Shown: positions 35,472 to 45,145 of the stretch, one piece after another
Numbering within the stretch: the first letter of the stretch is position 1
Layout: each line of letters starts with the position of its first letter
Source: Variovorax sp. WS11
Lineage (GTDB): Bacteria; Pseudomonadota; Gammaproteobacteria; Burkholderiales; Burkholderiaceae_C
Direction of reading: 5' to 3'
Length of the DNA stretch: 64,000 bases
NCBI RefSeq assembly: GCF_010499245.1
Contig: NZ_JAAGOW010000001.1
Span: 1,798,001 to 1,862,000 of the forward strand
The notes under the pieces: generated by a model
The model's input: the letters and a program-made list of their open reading frames with translations, nothing else
Databases searched by the model: none
Told to the model about the DNA's origin: nothing
Translations under genes and position numbers: made by a program

Positions 35472-35500
35472 AGTTTATCCCAGCGACATCGGCAATACAA
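35472..35500 (-). promoter_or_regulatory. Promoter of the trpE operon
   Basis: TTGTAT (35495-35500) and TAAACT (35472-35477) are spaced by 17 bases on the minus strand. Transcription would begin near 35465 and give a leader of about 200 bases before trpE. The region is shared with the divergent gene at 35546, whose own AT-rich box TATTAT (35520-35525) is close by. The 280-base spacer 35266-35545 thus holds the promoter, leader peptide and hairpins. Confidence 0.55.
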
Positions 35501-35545
35501 AAAGATACAGTCGGGCACTTATTATTTTTACCCAGAGGAGACCCG

Positions 35546-36136
35546 ATGAATCGCACCGCCCTGCAGCGCCTGCTGGCGCTCCATGTCCTCGCCCTGGCCG
35601 CGCTCGCAGCGAGCGCCGCCCCGGTCGATGTGGCCGGCATCAAGCTCGACGACGCTCTCGAGCTCAAGGGCAGCAAGTTGCAACTCAATGGCGCCGGGGT
35701 GCGCTACAAGGCGGTGTTCAAGGTCTACACGGCCGGCCTCTACCTGGGGCAGAAGGCCTCGACCCCCGATGACGTGCTGGCGGCGACAGGCGCCAAGCGC
35801 ATGACCATCACCATGCTGCGCGAGATCGATGCCAACGAGCTCGGCAAGCTCTTCACCCGCGGCGTGGAAGACAACTCGCCCAAGGCCGAGATGTCGCAGC
35901 TCATTCCCGGCCTGCTGCGCATGAGCCAGATCTTCTCCGACCAGAAGCAGCTGAAGCCCGGCGACAGCTTCACCATCGACTGGCTGCCGGGCACCGGCAC
36001 CGTGATCTCGGTCAACAAGACGGCCCAGGGCGAACCGATCAAGGAACAGGCCTTCTTCAACGCACTGATGCGCATCTGGCTCGGCCCGGCGCCGGCCGAC
36101 TGGAAACTGAAGGACGCGTTGCTCGGAAAGAGCTAA
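35546..36136 (+). CDS. Exported chalcone-isomerase-like domain protein (196 aa)
   Basis: Bacterial member of the chalcone isomerase-like (CHASE-unrelated) fold family. Residues 1-24 form a signal peptide ending in SAAP. The domain shows VAGIKLDDALELKGSKLQLNGAG split over two blocks, then RYKAVFKVYTAGLYL and KRMTITMLREIDANEL, which fit the family. The plant isomerase reaction is not expected here; related bacterial proteins are of unknown periplasmic function. A good ribosome site, GAGGAGA, precedes ATG 35546. Its stop overlaps the stop of the convergent MarR gene by 4 bases. Confidence 0.78.
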   Translation: MNRTALQRLLALHVLALAALAASAAPVDVAGIKLDDALELKGSKLQLNGAGVRYKAVFKVYTAGLYLGQKASTPDDVLAATGAKRMTITMLREIDANELGKLFTRGVEDNSPKAEMSQLIPGLLRMSQIFSDQKQLKPGDSFTIDWLPGTGTVISVNKTAQGEPIKEQAFFNALMRIWLGPAPADWKLKDALLGKS

Positions 36137-36639
36137 CTCACCAAGTGCACGCGCAGCGCCCCGAGCTGCGCGTACAGCTGCTGCACCGCCTTCTCGTCCA
36201 GCCCAGCGAACAGCTCCAGCAGCCATTCCTCGTGCGCCTTGGCCATGGCCTCGAAGCTGCGGCGGCCCTTGGGCGTCAGGCTGACGATCCAGGCCCGACG
36301 GTCTTCCGGGCTGGGCGAGCGCTGCACCACGCCTTCGCGCTCGAGCTCGTCCGTCAGGCCGGTGACATTGCCGCCGGTGACCATCAGGTAGCGCGAGAGC
36401 ACGCGCATCTTGAGGCCCTCGCGGTAGCGAAAGAGCTGCGCCATGTAGTCGAAGCGCGCCAGCGAGATGTCGAAGTTCTCGCGCAGCCGCTTGCGGATCT
36501 CAGCCTCGATCTGCGTGGTGCTGGCCAGCATGCGCAGCCACAGCTTGAGCACCGCATGGTCGCCGGTGCCGGCGCGCGCCTCGTGGCCCAGCTCCTGCGC
36601 ATCGCTCAGGAGCGCATGGGACGCGTCGTTCTGCTTCAT
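36133..36639 (-). CDS. MarR-family regulator at the left end of the aromatic locus (168 aa)
   Basis: Winged-helix MarR regulator with the usual layout: helices before residue 55, the winged helix with [19 protein letters not shown] as recognition part near 80-100, the [17 protein letters not shown] wing near 110-127 and a C-terminal dimer helix. The start ATG overlaps the SDR stop (ATGA). It probably binds an aromatic effector. A palindrome upstream of the same operon and of the binding-protein operon at 48842 is the likely operator. Within the iad interpretation it corresponds to the second MarR gene of the Variovorax locus, which I recall as IadR2. Confidence 0.85.
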   Translation of the reverse strand: MKQNDASHALLSDAQELGHEARAGTGDHAVLKLWLRMLASTTQIEAEIRKRLRENFDISLARFDYMAQLFRYREGLKMRVLSRYLMVTGGNVTGLTDELEREGVVQRSPSPEDRRAWIVSLTPKGRRSFEAMAKAHEEWLLELFAGLDEKAVQQLYAQLGALRVHLVS

Positions 36640-37412
36640 GTGACCTCGCCGCCCGAGACCGAGATCGACTGCCCCGTGACCGAAGCCGCGCTCTCGCCGC
36701 ACAGCCAGCGCACCGCATCCGCCACCTCGGCCGGCTGCACGATGCGGCGCTGCGGATTGACGGACGCGAACTCGGCCAGCGCATCGGCCTCGCTGCGGCC
36801 GGTCTTGCCCACCACGTTGCTGACGCTGTCGCGCAGGATGTCGGTGTCGGTGTAGCCGGGGCAGACGGCATTCACCGTCACGCCCTTGCGCGCCACCTCC
36901 AGCGCCAGCGAGCGGGTGAGGCCGATCACGCCGTGCTTGGCCGCCGTGTAGGCGCTGACATAGGCATAGCCCTTCTGCCCAGCTGTACTCGCGATGTTGA
37001 CGATGCGGCCCCAGCCCGCCTCCAGCATGCCGGGCAGCGCGGCCTGGGCGCAGAGGAAGCTGCCGGTCAGGTTGACGTTGAGCATGCGCTGCCACAGGGC
37101 GACGGAGGTCTTCAGGAAGGGCGCGCTCTCGGCCGCGCCGGCGTTGTTGACGAGGATCGCGACTGGCCCGCGCTCGGCGCGCGCCTGCGCGAAGGCCGCG
37201 GGCACGGCTTCGGGGTCGGCCACGTCGGCCGTCACCACGCCATGGCCGCTGCCCGGCAGCGAGTCCGCGACGCGCAGCAGCGCCGCGCGGTCGCGCCCCA
37301 GCAGGGTCAGCACGGCCCCCTCGGCCGCCAGGGTGCGCGCGATCTCGGCGCCGATGCCGCGGGCGGCGCCCGTCACGAGCGCGTGGCGGCCAGTCAATGG
37401 AGTTGCTTGCAT
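36636..37412 (-). CDS. SDR-family dehydrogenase (258 aa)
   Basis: Classical SDR with TGAARGIG near residue 15, NNAG near 89, catalytic NIASTAG and YTAAK, and the C-terminal GQSISVSGG common to 3-hydroxyacyl-CoA and acetoacetyl-CoA reductases. The enzyme probably acts on a hydroxyacyl or cyclic alcohol intermediate. It is the first gene of the transcript that also encodes the MarR regulator, and the operator-like sequence lies 9 bases before its start. Its substrate is unknown. Confidence 0.85.
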   Translation of the reverse strand: MQATPLTGRHALVTGAARGIGAEIARTLAAEGAVLTLLGRDRAALLRVADSLPGSGHGVVTADVADPEAVPAAFAQARAERGPVAILVNNAGAAESAPFLKTSVALWQRMLNVNLTGSFLCAQAALPGMLEAGWGRIVNIASTAGQKGYAYVSAYTAAKHGVIGLTRSLALEVARKGVTVNAVCPGYTDTDILRDSVSNVVGKTGRSEADALAEFASVNPQRRIVQPAEVADAVRWLCGESAASVTGQSISVSGGEVT

Positions 37413-37420
37413 ACCTGTAT

Positions 37421-37436
37421 TGTTTAGTCCTGAATC
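37421..37436 (-). promoter_or_regulatory. Imperfect MarR operator half-site upstream of the SDR-marR unit
   Basis: TGTTTAG at 37421-37427 is identical to the left arm of the perfect 16-base palindrome at 48842-48857, followed after a two-base gap by CTGAATC instead of CTAAACA. A TAAAAT box (37437-37442 on the minus strand) lies right next to it. The shared half-site suggests both promoters answer to the same MarR protein. Inference from sequence similarity only. Confidence 0.5.
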
Positions 37437-37451
37437 ATTTTAGTGGACGCC

Positions 37452-38219
37452 TCAGCGCATCAGCCGCCCGCCGTTGAGGTCCAGCGTGGCGCCGGTCATG
37501 AAGGCGGCGGCCGGCGAGGCCAGGTAGACGACCGCCGCGGCCACCTCTTCCGGCTCGCCGAAGCGCCCGAGCGGGATGCCGGCGGCCAGCGTGCGCTGCC
37601 GCGCCTCGTCCATCGCATCGACCAGCGGGCTGCGCACCGCGGCCGGCGCCAGTGCATTCACGGTGACGCCGTGCGGCGCGAGCGCCTGAGCGAAGGCGCG
37701 GGTCAGCGCGATCACGCCCGCCTTCGAAGCCGCATAGTGAACGCCGGTGGCCACGCTGGCCTGCTGCCCGGCGACCGAGCCGAGGTTGACGATGCGGCCC
37801 GCGCCGCGCTCGCGCATGTGGCGCCCGGCGATACGGCAGCCGAAGAAGCTGCCGCGCAGGTTGACGGCCAGGACCTCGTCCCATTCCTCGGCGCCGATGT
37901 CCCAGAGCGAGGTCGACGGCGTGCGTGCGGCGTTGCTCACCATCACGTCGACGCCGCCGAAGCGCTGCACGGCGGTGTCGAAGCACAGCTGGAAGGCCGC
38001 CTCGTCGCGCACGTCGAGCGGCATGGCGAGGGCTTCGTGGCCCGCTTCGCGCAGGCCGGCCGCCGCCGCCTCGACTGCCGCCTCCTCGATATCGGTAAGC
38101 ATCACCCGCGCCCCAGCCTCGGCCAGACCACGCGCAATGGCCGCACCGAGCCCTCGGCCCGCGCCGGTCACGAAGGCCGAGCGTCCGGCCAGCGAGAACA
38201 GCGCAGCAGCCGTTGCCAT
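37452..38219 (-). CDS. SDR-family dehydrogenase (255 aa)
   Basis: SDR with TGAGRGLG at residues 17-24, NAA at the usual third position near 95, catalytic LGSVAGQQ and YAASK, and MTGATLDLNGG at the end. ATG 38219 lies 4 bases after the ligase stop, so it is the last cistron of the ligase/Liv transcript. It is only moderately similar to the SDR next to it, so the two probably have different substrates in the same pathway. Confidence 0.85.
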   Translation of the reverse strand: MATAAALFSLAGRSAFVTGAGRGLGAAIARGLAEAGARVMLTDIEEAAVEAAAAGLREAGHEALAMPLDVRDEAAFQLCFDTAVQRFGGVDVMVSNAARTPSTSLWDIGAEEWDEVLAVNLRGSFFGCRIAGRHMRERGAGRIVNLGSVAGQQASVATGVHYAASKAGVIALTRAFAQALAPHGVTVNALAPAAVRSPLVDAMDEARQRTLAAGIPLGRFGEPEEVAAAVVYLASPAAAFMTGATLDLNGGRLMR

Positions 38220-38223
38220 GGCT

Positions 38224-39828
38224 TCAGCCCTTGGCCGGCGGCCGCCCGCCGGGCCCACGGTCCCAGGTGACCGCCGTGACGCCGCGCTCGCGCAGCTTGT
38301 ACTTCTGCACCTTGTCGTTCTCGGTGCGCGGCAGCTCGGGCAGCAGGTCCACGTAGCGCGGCAGCGCGAAGTACGGCAGCCGGCTTTCGCAGAAGGCGAG
38401 CAGCTCGGCCGGTTCGATGCACTGCCCCTCGCGCGCGACCAGCGCGGCCATCACCTCGTCTTCGGCCAGTTCGGAGCGCACGGGATAGACCGCGCAGGCG
38501 GCGACGCCTGGATGGCTCAGCAGCACCTGCTCGACCTCGAAGGAAGAGATGTTCTCCCCGCGCCGCCGGATCGCATCCTTAATGCGGTCGACGAAGCGGA
38601 AGGCCCCGTCCGCCTCGCGCACCACGCGGTCGCCGGTGTGGAACCACAGGTTGCGCCAGGCCTCCACCGTCTTCTCGGGCATGTTGAAGTAGCCGCTCGC
38701 GAAAGCATGGGGCTCGTCGGCGCGCAGCAGCAGCTCACCGGCCTCGCCGTCGGGCAGCGCGACGTCGTCCTCGTCCGCGACGCGCGCCTCGAAGCCGGGC
38801 CTGAGCCAGCCCATCACGCCGCCGCGCGGCGAATCGGGCGCGGTGGCGATCGCGAAGTTGGTCTCGGTGGAACCGTAGCCTTCCAGCAGCCGCACGCCGG
38901 TGCGTTCCAGGAAGGCCCGGCCCGCCGACTCCGGCACCCCGGGCCCGAGCCCGACGCGCACGCGGTGGTCGCGCTCGCCGGGGCCCTCGGGCTGCGCCAG
39001 CAGGATGGGCACCATCGCGCCCAGCAGGTAGACCACCGTGGCGCCCGAGGCCCGCATCGAGGCCCAGAAGCCGGAAGCCGAGAAGCGCGACTCGAAGACC
39101 ACTTCGCAGCCGGTGATCGCTGCCTGCGCGAAGGTATTGAGCGCGTTGATGTGGAACAGCGGCAGCGTGGTGCACAGCACGTCCTCGGCGCCCACGCCGA
39201 GCACGTCCGCGCTGTTGACGCCCCACCAGTAGTACTGCGCGTGTGGGCACACCACGCCCTTGGCCGGCCCGGTGGTGCCGGAGGTGTAGAGGATGGCCAA
39301 CGGATCTCCCGGCTGCATCGCGGCCGGCGGCAGGGCTTCCCGCGCCGCGGGATAGGGCAGCGTGCGCACGCCCGGCCCTGCGCCGTCGCCGGCGCCCGCG
39401 TCCAACACCCAGATCTCCCGCAGCGATGGGCGCGCCAAGTCCGTCGCCAGCAGGCGCTCGACGAAGGCCGCCTCGATGACCAGCAGCTTCGCATCGCTGT
39501 TGCGCAGGAAGTACTCGACCTGCGGCCCCATCGAGGCGGTGTTGATCGGCACCATCGCGGCGCCCAGCCAGCCGCAGCCGAGGAAGACCTCGAGAAACTC
39601 GATGCGGTTGCTGCTCATCACGGCCACGCGGTCGCCGCGCTGCACGCCGGCCTGCGCCAGTGCCGCGGCGCGGCCGCTCGCGGCACGCAGCGCATCCCCG
39701 TGCGTCCACGACCGCCCTGCGATGCGCAGCAGCGGCCGCTCGCCGAAGCGCGCCGCCTGGTGCTCCAGCATCGCGGGCAGCGTGCGCTGCGCCGGAGGCA
39801 GCGGGCTGACAGGCAGCTCAGTCGTCAT
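38224..39828 (-). CDS. AMP-dependent acyl/aryl-CoA ligase (534 aa)
   Basis: Adenylate-forming enzyme of the ANL family that activates a carboxylic acid as CoA thioester. Core motifs are [12 protein letters not shown] (P-loop) near residue 179, the [12 protein letters not shown]5 region, FHTGDRVV (A7) and the C-terminal catalytic Lys in [11 protein letters not shown] (A10). It resembles CaiC/crotonobetaine-type ligases. It overlaps livF by 11 bases at its start. In the iad context it could activate an indole- or phenyl-type acid; the exact acid cannot be inferred. Confidence 0.88.
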   Translation of the reverse strand: MTTELPVSPLPPAQRTLPAMLEHQAARFGERPLLRIAGRSWTHGDALRAASGRAAALAQAGVQRGDRVAVMSSNRIEFLEVFLGCGWLGAAMVPINTASMGPQVEYFLRNSDAKLLVIEAAFVERLLATDLARPSLREIWVLDAGAGDGAGPGVRTLPYPAAREALPPAAMQPGDPLAILYTSGTTGPAKGVVCPHAQYYWWGVNSADVLGVGAEDVLCTTLPLFHINALNTFAQAAITGCEVVFESRFSASGFWASMRASGATVVYLLGAMVPILLAQPEGPGERDHRVRVGLGPGVPESAGRAFLERTGVRLLEGYGSTETNFAIATAPDSPRGGVMGWLRPGFEARVADEDDVALPDGEAGELLLRADEPHAFASGYFNMPEKTVEAWRNLWFHTGDRVVREADGAFRFVDRIKDAIRRRGENISSFEVEQVLLSHPGVAACAVYPVRSELAEDEVMAALVAREGQCIEPAELLAFCESRLPYFALPRYVDLLPELPRTENDKVQKYKLRERGVTAVTWDRGPGGRPPAKG

Positions 39829-40549
39829 CGCTCGTGCCCCCGCCGAGGTAGGTCGCCTGCACGCGCGGATCGCTGGCCAGCTCCTGCGAAGCGCCGGTGA
39901 GCGCGATCTCGCCGGTCTCCAGCACGTAGCCGTGGTCCGAGCTCTCCAGCGCGGCGCGCGCGTTCTGTTCCACCAGCAGGATGGAAACGCCGTCCTCGCG
40001 CAGCTTGCGCACGATGGCCAGGATGTCGCGCACGATCAGCGGCGCGAGCCCCAGGCTGGGCTCGTCGAGCATCAGCAGGCGCGGCGCCGACATCAGCGCG
40101 CGGCCCACCGCCAGCATCTGCCGCTCGCCGCCCGAGAGCGTGTCGGCGCGCTGGGCGCGGCGCTCGGCCAGGCGCGGGAAGCGGTCGTAGACGGACTGCA
40201 GCCGCTTCTTCAGCGCATCGCTGCGCAGCTTGCTGCCGAAGGCGCCCAGCTGCAGGTTGTCGAGCACGCTGAGCTCGCCGAAGAGCTCGCGCTTTTCCGG
40301 CACCAGGCACAGGCCGCGCTCCACGCGCGCCTCGACGTCGAGCCCGTGCAGGTCCTCGCCCTCGAAGCGCAGCACGCCCTTGCACGGCAAGAGGCCCATG
40401 GCCGCGGCCAGCAGCGTGGTCTTTCCGGCGCCGTTGGGGCCGATCACCGAGATGATCTGGCCGTGCTCCAGGTTCAGCGAGACGCCGCGCACGGCATCGA
40501 CCTGCCCGTACGACACATGAAGGTCTCCTATTTCAAGCATCGCTGTCAT
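39818..40549 (-). CDS. ABC transporter ATP-binding protein, LivF type (243 aa)
   Basis: ATPase of the branched-chain amino acid/amide (HAAT) uptake family. Walker [10 protein letters not shown] near residue 38, ABC signature [15 protein letters not shown] near 137, Walker [14 protein letters not shown] near 157 and the typical late [11 protein letters not shown]. It starts inside the end of the LivMG gene (ATGA overlap) and belongs to a transporter with the LivMG and LivH proteins and three binding proteins. Confidence 0.9.
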   Translation of the reverse strand: MTAMLEIGDLHVSYGQVDAVRGVSLNLEHGQIISVIGPNGAGKTTLLAAAMGLLPCKGVLRFEGEDLHGLDVEARVERGLCLVPEKRELFGELSVLDNLQLGAFGSKLRSDALKKRLQSVYDRFPRLAERRAQRADTLSGGERQMLAVGRALMSAPRLLMLDEPSLGLAPLIVRDILAIVRKLREDGVSILLVEQNARAALESSDHGYVLETGEIALTGASQELASDPRVQATYLGGGTSDDD

Positions 40550-42396
40550 ACGACGCTCCCCAGATAAGCCGCCTGCACCCGCTCGTCCGCCCGCACCGCC
40601 GAGGGCACGCCCTCGACCAGCTTGGAGCCGAAGTTCATCACCACCAGCCGATCCACCAGTTTCATCACGAAGTCCATGTCGTGCTCGACGATCAGGATGG
40701 TCACGCCCTCCTCGCGCAGCTTGCGCAGCAGGTCGCCCAATGCCATCTTTTCCTTGCGCCGCAGGCCGGCGGCCGGCTCGTCGAGCACCAGCAGCACCGG
40801 GTCGGCCGCCAGCGCGCGGGCGATCTCCAGGATGCGCTGCGTGCCCAACGGCAGGCTGCCCGCGAGCTCGTGCGCGCGGTCACCCAGGCCTATGCGGTCC
40901 AGCTGACGCTGCGCCTCCTGCAGGATCTGGCGCTCCTCGCCGCGGTCCAGGCGCAGGCCCGCCTTGAGCACGCCCGCGCTCGTGCGCGCATGCGCACCCA
41001 GCGCAACGTTGTCCAGCAGCGTCATGTGCGGGCGCAGCTTGACGTGCTGGAAAGTGCGCGCCAAACCCAGCCGCGCGACCTTGCGCTGCGGCATGCCGGC
41101 GATGTCCTGCCCGAGGAAGCGCACCTGCCCGGCCGTCATCGGCGCAGTGCAGGTCAGCAGGTTGAACATGGTCGACTTGCCGGCGCCGTTGGGGCCGATC
41201 AGGCCCATGATCTCGCCGGCCTTGACTTCGAAGCTCACATCGTTGACCGCCACCAGCCCGCCGAAGCGCTTGACCGCGCCGGTGACCGAGAGGACCAGCG
41301 AGCCGCGCTCGGGCAGCGTGCGGTGCGGCAGCGGCGCGACCGGCGCCATGGCTTCGCGCGGCGCGTGCGAGCGCGCACGCTTGTGGGTCCAGCGCCGCAC
41401 GAAGCCCATCAGCCCGCCGCGTGCGAAGTGCAACAGCAGGATGAAAAGCGTCGCGAAGGCCACCGCCTCCAGCTGGCCGGCGCGCTGCGTCAAGAGCGGC
41501 AGCACGTCCTGCAGCCCATTCTTGAGGATCAGCACCAGCGCCGAGCCGACCAGTGCACCGGCCAGGTGGCCGAGCCCGCCGGCCACCGCCATCAGCAGGT
41601 ACTCGATGCTGGCGCGCACGTCGAAGGGCGAGGGGCTCACGAAGCGGTTCATGTGCGCATAGAGCCAGCCCGCGAGGCCCGCGAACAGCGCGGCCGTCAC
41701 GAACAGCGTGAGCCGCACGCGGTAGGCATCGGCCCCCACGCTGGCCAGCAGGATGGCGCCGCCGCGCAGGCTGCGGATCGCGCGGCCCGGCCGCGACTGC
41801 AGCAGGTTGTGGCTGAACAGCATCGCCAGGCCGACCAGGACCCAGATCAGGTAGTAGATGGCGCGCGGATCGGCCAGCGAGAAGGTGCCGATAGTGAGCG
41901 CCGGAATGTTCGACAGGCCCGTGTGGCGACCCAGCGCATCGACATTGCCGAACAGCATCGCGATCGACAGGCCCCAGGCGATGGTCGACAGCGGCAGGAA
42001 GTGCCCGCCCAGCCGCAGCGTCAGCAGGCCGATGGCCAGCGCCGAGAGCCCGGTCAGGCCCAGGGCGAACACCAGGCCGATCCAGGGCGACAGCCCCTGC
42101 GCGGTGCTGAGCCAGGCCGTCGCATAGGCCGCGATGCCGACGAAGGCCGCCTGCCCGAAGGAGGTCGCTCCGCCGATGCCGGTCAAGAGCACCAGGCCCA
42201 GCGCCACCAGTGCGCCGATGCCGATGTCGTTGAGCAGCGAGACGGTGAAGTTGCCTGCCAGCAGCGGCACCAGCGCCAGCACCACGACGACGAGCCCGAT
42301 CCACAGCAGGCGCCGGGGCAGGCGCTTCGCAGGCGTACCCGCCACGGCGCCGCGCTCCACCGCGACGGCAGCTTCGGTCGTTTGTGCGGTAGTCAT
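40546..42396 (-). CDS. Fused LivM permease and LivG ATPase (616 aa)
   Basis: One protein that carries two subunits normally encoded separately. Residues about 25-335 are the LivM-type permease with many helices and [19 protein letters not shown] as the conserved loop. After a linker (about 335-365), residues 366-616 form the LivG ATPase with Walker [17 protein letters not shown] near 400, and the later [11 protein letters not shown]alker B and H-loop VEHDM. The start overlaps livH (ATGA). Fusions of this type occur in this transporter family and keep the 1:1 stoichiometry. No frameshift is visible. Confidence 0.88.
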   Translation of the reverse strand: MTTAQTTEAAVAVERGAVAGTPAKRLPRRLLWIGLVVVVLALVPLLAGNFTVSLLNDIGIGALVALGLVLLTGIGGATSFGQAAFVGIAAYATAWLSTAQGLSPWIGLVFALGLTGLSALAIGLLTLRLGGHFLPLSTIAWGLSIAMLFGNVDALGRHTGLSNIPALTIGTFSLADPRAIYYLIWVLVGLAMLFSHNLLQSRPGRAIRSLRGGAILLASVGADAYRVRLTLFVTAALFAGLAGWLYAHMNRFVSPSPFDVRASIEYLLMAVAGGLGHLAGALVGSALVLILKNGLQDVLPLLTQRAGQLEAVAFATLFILLLHFARGGLMGFVRRWTHKRARSHAPREAMAPVAPLPHRTLPERGSLVLSVTGAVKRFGGLVAVNDVSFEVKAGEIMGLIGPNGAGKSTMFNLLTCTAPMTAGQVRFLGQDIAGMPQRKVARLGLARTFQHVKLRPHMTLLDNVALGAHARTSAGVLKAGLRLDRGEERQILQEAQRQLDRIGLGDRAHELAGSLPLGTQRILEIARALAADPVLLVLDEPAAGLRRKEKMALGDLLRKLREEGVTILIVEHDMDFVMKLVDRLVVMNFGSKLVEGVPSAVRADERVQAAYLGSVV

Positions 42397-43445
42397 TGGT
42401 CCACCTCCTCTTCTTCCTCTTCATGCACGGAGAGGAAGGAACGCAGCATCAGCACCGGGATCAGCAGGCTGAAGACGATCACGTCCTTCAGCGCCCCGCT
42501 CCAGAAGGAAGCGAAGCTCTCGACCACGCCCACCGCCAGCGCGCCGATGGCGGTCATCGGATAGCTCACCAGCCCACCGATGATCGCGGCCACGAAGGCC
42601 TTGAGCCCGATGATGAAGCCCGAGTCGTAGTACATGGTGGTGACCGGCGCGATCAGCACGCCGATCAGGCCGGCGAGCAGCGAGGCGCAGCCGTAGGCCA
42701 GCAGCGCCGTGCGCGCCGGCCGGATACCGACCAGCCGCGCGCCCACGCGATTGACCGCGGTGGCGCGCAGCGCCTTGCCGGCGATCGTGCGCTCGAACAC
42801 CAGGAAGAACAGGCCGCTGAGCACGACCGCCGAGGCCACCATCAGGATCACCTGCCCGCTCACCGTGAAGCCGTCGCCCAGCGGCAGCGAGCCGCTCGCC
42901 AAGGGCTGCGTGCGCGAGCCTTCGGGTCCGAAGAACAGCAGGCCCAGGCCCGACAGCAGGAAGTGCAGCGCCAGCGAGACGATCAGCAGCACCAGCACCG
43001 AGGCATCGGCGATGGGCTGGAAGACCACGCGCGCGAGCAGCGGCGCGATCGGCACCACCAGCAGCACCGCGCACGCGATGTGAACCGGCGCCGGCACGCC
43101 CGGCCGGCTCGCCAGCCAGGCCAGCAGGCAGGGGACGAGCGGCAGCACGCCCCAGCCCAGCAGGGCCTTGGGAATGCGCCCGGTCTCGCCGCGCCGCAGC
43201 AGGCTGCCGACCTCGGTCGCCAGCGCGAGCGCCGTGAGCACCAGCACCATGCCGATGGTGGGCGGCACGCGCCCGGTTTCGAAGGCGGCCAGCGTGAGCG
43301 CGGCGAAGGCCGCGACGTCGCCGAAGGGCACGAAGACCACGCGCGTGACCGAGAAGATCAGCACCAGCCCCAGCCCGGCCAGAAGGTAAACGGCGCCGTT
43401 CGCCAGGCCATCGATGCCCAGGATCAGTGCCACGTCGGGTGTCAT
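42393..43445 (-). CDS. ABC transporter permease, LivH type (350 aa)
   Basis: Integral membrane subunit with about nine helices. Family features: GLANGAVYLLAGLGLVLIFSV at the N-terminus and the loop region VNRVGARLVGIRPART followed by GLKAFVAAIIGG. The C-terminus ends in an acidic tail (EEEEEEVDQ). It is longer than the usual LivH (about 300) because of an extra segment around residues 60-130. It pairs with the fused LivMG for import of a ligand delivered by the periplasmic binding proteins. Confidence 0.87.
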   Translation of the reverse strand: MTPDVALILGIDGLANGAVYLLAGLGLVLIFSVTRVVFVPFGDVAAFAALTLAAFETGRVPPTIGMVLVLTALALATEVGSLLRRGETGRIPKALLGWGVLPLVPCLLAWLASRPGVPAPVHIACAVLLVVPIAPLLARVVFQPIADASVLVLLIVSLALHFLLSGLGLLFFGPEGSRTQPLASGSLPLGDGFTVSGQVILMVASAVVLSGLFFLVFERTIAGKALRATAVNRVGARLVGIRPARTALLAYGCASLLAGLIGVLIAPVTTMYYDSGFIIGLKAFVAAIIGGLVSYPMTAIGALAVGVVESFASFWSGALKDVIVFSLLIPVLMLRSFLSVHEEEEEEVDQ

Positions 43446-43485
43446 TGAGAAGTCCTCCGCTTGGTTCCGCTGCTGCGCACTGGCT

Positions 43486-44649
43486 TCAGTTCGCCAGCTT
43501 CCACTGGCCGTTCTCGAGCTTCACGATCACACGCGCGCGCTGGTCCACGCCGTAGAGATCGCCCGGCTTGAAGTTGTAGACGCCGTGCGTGCCCACCACT
43601 TCCTTGGTGCTGGCGATCGCATCGCGCAGCGACAGCCTGAACTCCGGCGTGCCCGGCTCGCCCTTGGCCCGCGCCGCGGCATTGGTGAAGACCAGCCAGC
43701 CGTCGAAGGAGTAGGCCGAGAAGGCATCGCTGGTGGGCGCGTTGTTGACCTTCTGGAAGGCGGCGCGGAAGTCCATCGCGATCTTCTTGGTCGGGTAGTC
43801 GTTCGGCAGCTGCTCGGCCACGATCACCGGCCCGGTGGGCATCAGCGCGCCCTGCCCGGCCCCGCCGACCACGCGCACGAAGTCGGGATTGATCAGGCCG
43901 TGCTGGCCATACATCGGGCCCTTGAAGCCGCGCTCGCTCAGCGCCAGGAAGGGCAGCGCACCCGGCGTGCCGGCGCCGCCGGTCATCACTGCGTCGGGCT
44001 TCATGGCCAGCAGCTTGAGCACCTGGCCGGTGACGGAGGCGTCGGCGCGCGCATAGCGCTCGTTGCCCAGCACCTTGATGCCGGCCGCCGGCGCCGCCTT
44101 CATCAGCGCGTTGTAGACCAGGTCGCCCCAGGCATCGGAGAAGCCGATGTAGCCCACGGTCTTGACGCCGTCCTTCTTCATGCGCTCGACCACCGCGTCG
44201 ATCATCAGCTGCGTGGGTTGCGCCACGGTGAAGACCCAGCCGTTCTCGGCCGGATCGAGCTGGATCGGCGTCAGGCCGATCATCGGCACCTTGGCGTCGC
44301 GGCCCACCTGCGCCATCGCGATCGCGGCCGGCACGCCGGAGGTGCCCATCAGCACGTCCACCTTCTCCTCGTCCACCAGCTTGCGCGCATTGCGGCCGGC
44401 GGTCGTCGGGTCGGAGCCGTCGTCGAGCACGATCAGCTGGATCTTGCGGCCGTTGACCTCGCCCTTGTAGGCCAGCGCGGCCTGCATGCCCTTGGCGTAA
44501 GGCACGCCCAAAGAGGAGTTGGGGCCGGACAGCGAGACGCTCAGGCCCACCTTGAGATCGGCCGCGAGCGCGGCGGTCGCGAATCCGGCGGCCAGGGCCG
44601 TGGCCAACGCAGTGCGCGTCAGGGTCTTCAGCATCGGGCTCTTCGTCAT
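43486..44649 (-). CDS. Periplasmic ABC binding protein, Liv/type-1 family, copy 1 (387 aa)
   Basis: Leu/Ile/Val-binding-protein fold. Residues 1-33 form the signal peptide (AGFATAALAA end), and the mature protein begins ADLKVGLSVSLSGP. Lobe features include LVVLDD-type LIVLDDGSDPTTAGRNARKL and the GYIGFSDAWGDL segment. It ends GVYNFKPGDLYG and QWKLAN. It is one of three similar binding proteins in this cluster (see copies at 46490 and 47635), separated from the others by the Rieske pair. Likely ligand is an aromatic acid, by context. Confidence 0.88.
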   Translation of the reverse strand: MTKSPMLKTLTRTALATALAAGFATAALAADLKVGLSVSLSGPNSSLGVPYAKGMQAALAYKGEVNGRKIQLIVLDDGSDPTTAGRNARKLVDEEKVDVLMGTSGVPAAIAMAQVGRDAKVPMIGLTPIQLDPAENGWVFTVAQPTQLMIDAVVERMKKDGVKTVGYIGFSDAWGDLVYNALMKAAPAAGIKVLGNERYARADASVTGQVLKLLAMKPDAVMTGGAGTPGALPFLALSERGFKGPMYGQHGLINPDFVRVVGGAGQGALMPTGPVIVAEQLPNDYPTKKIAMDFRAAFQKVNNAPTSDAFSAYSFDGWLVFTNAAARAKGEPGTPEFRLSLRDAIASTKEVVGTHGVYNFKPGDLYGVDQRARVIVKLENGQWKLAN

Positions 44650-44680
44650 GTCGTGGCTCCTGGAAAGTGGGTGGGATGGA

Positions 44681-45145
44681 TCAGATGAACAACTGGATGG
44701 CGGGCAGCGCACGGCCGGCGTTGAGCAGGTCGATGCGCTTCTGGCGAATCAGGAAGCCTTCGGCGTGGCGCACCAGCAGGTGGCGGCAAGTGCCGGCCAG
44801 CAGCACCTGGTCTTCGCCGCGCGCTTCCACGTAGATGAAGGGCGTGGAGAGCGCGAATCCGCGCTCGTCGTCGTGCTCGATCACGGAGCGCTGCAGCACA
44901 TGCTGGCAGTGGCTCCTGGGATGCTGCGAATGGGCGCGCGGGTTCTTGAGGCGCTCGATGCGCAGCTGCAGGAGCAGCCGGTCCTCGTAGGCGATGGAGT
45001 TGTGCGAGAGCGGATCGGCCTGCGCGGCGCCCTGCAGCGGCACCCAATAGTGGCCGTCCTCGGCAAAGAGCGCCAGCCAGTCGTCGAAGCGGCCGGCATC
45101 GAGCAGCGCAGCCTCGTGGGCGACGAAGTCCTGCGCCTGCGTCAT
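44681..45145 (-). CDS. Rieske dioxygenase small (beta) subunit, second pair (154 aa)
   Basis: Small subunit of a ring-hydroxylating oxygenase (SnoaL-like alpha+beta fold), structural partner of the alpha subunit encoded just upstream. Typical motifs are EAALLDAGRFDDWLALFAEDGHYWVP and RIERLKNPRAHSQHPRS. The start ATG overlaps the alpha stop (ATGA). A paralogous beta gene exists at 54636, with the same C-terminal LPAIQLFI/LPAVQLFI ending, so the two oxygenases come from one ancestor. Confidence 0.9.
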   Translation of the reverse strand: MTQAQDFVAHEAALLDAGRFDDWLALFAEDGHYWVPLQGAAQADPLSHNSIAYEDRLLLQLRIERLKNPRAHSQHPRSHCQHVLQRSVIEHDDERGFALSTPFIYVEARGEDQVLLAGTCRHLLVRHAEGFLIRQKRIDLLNAGRALPAIQLFI

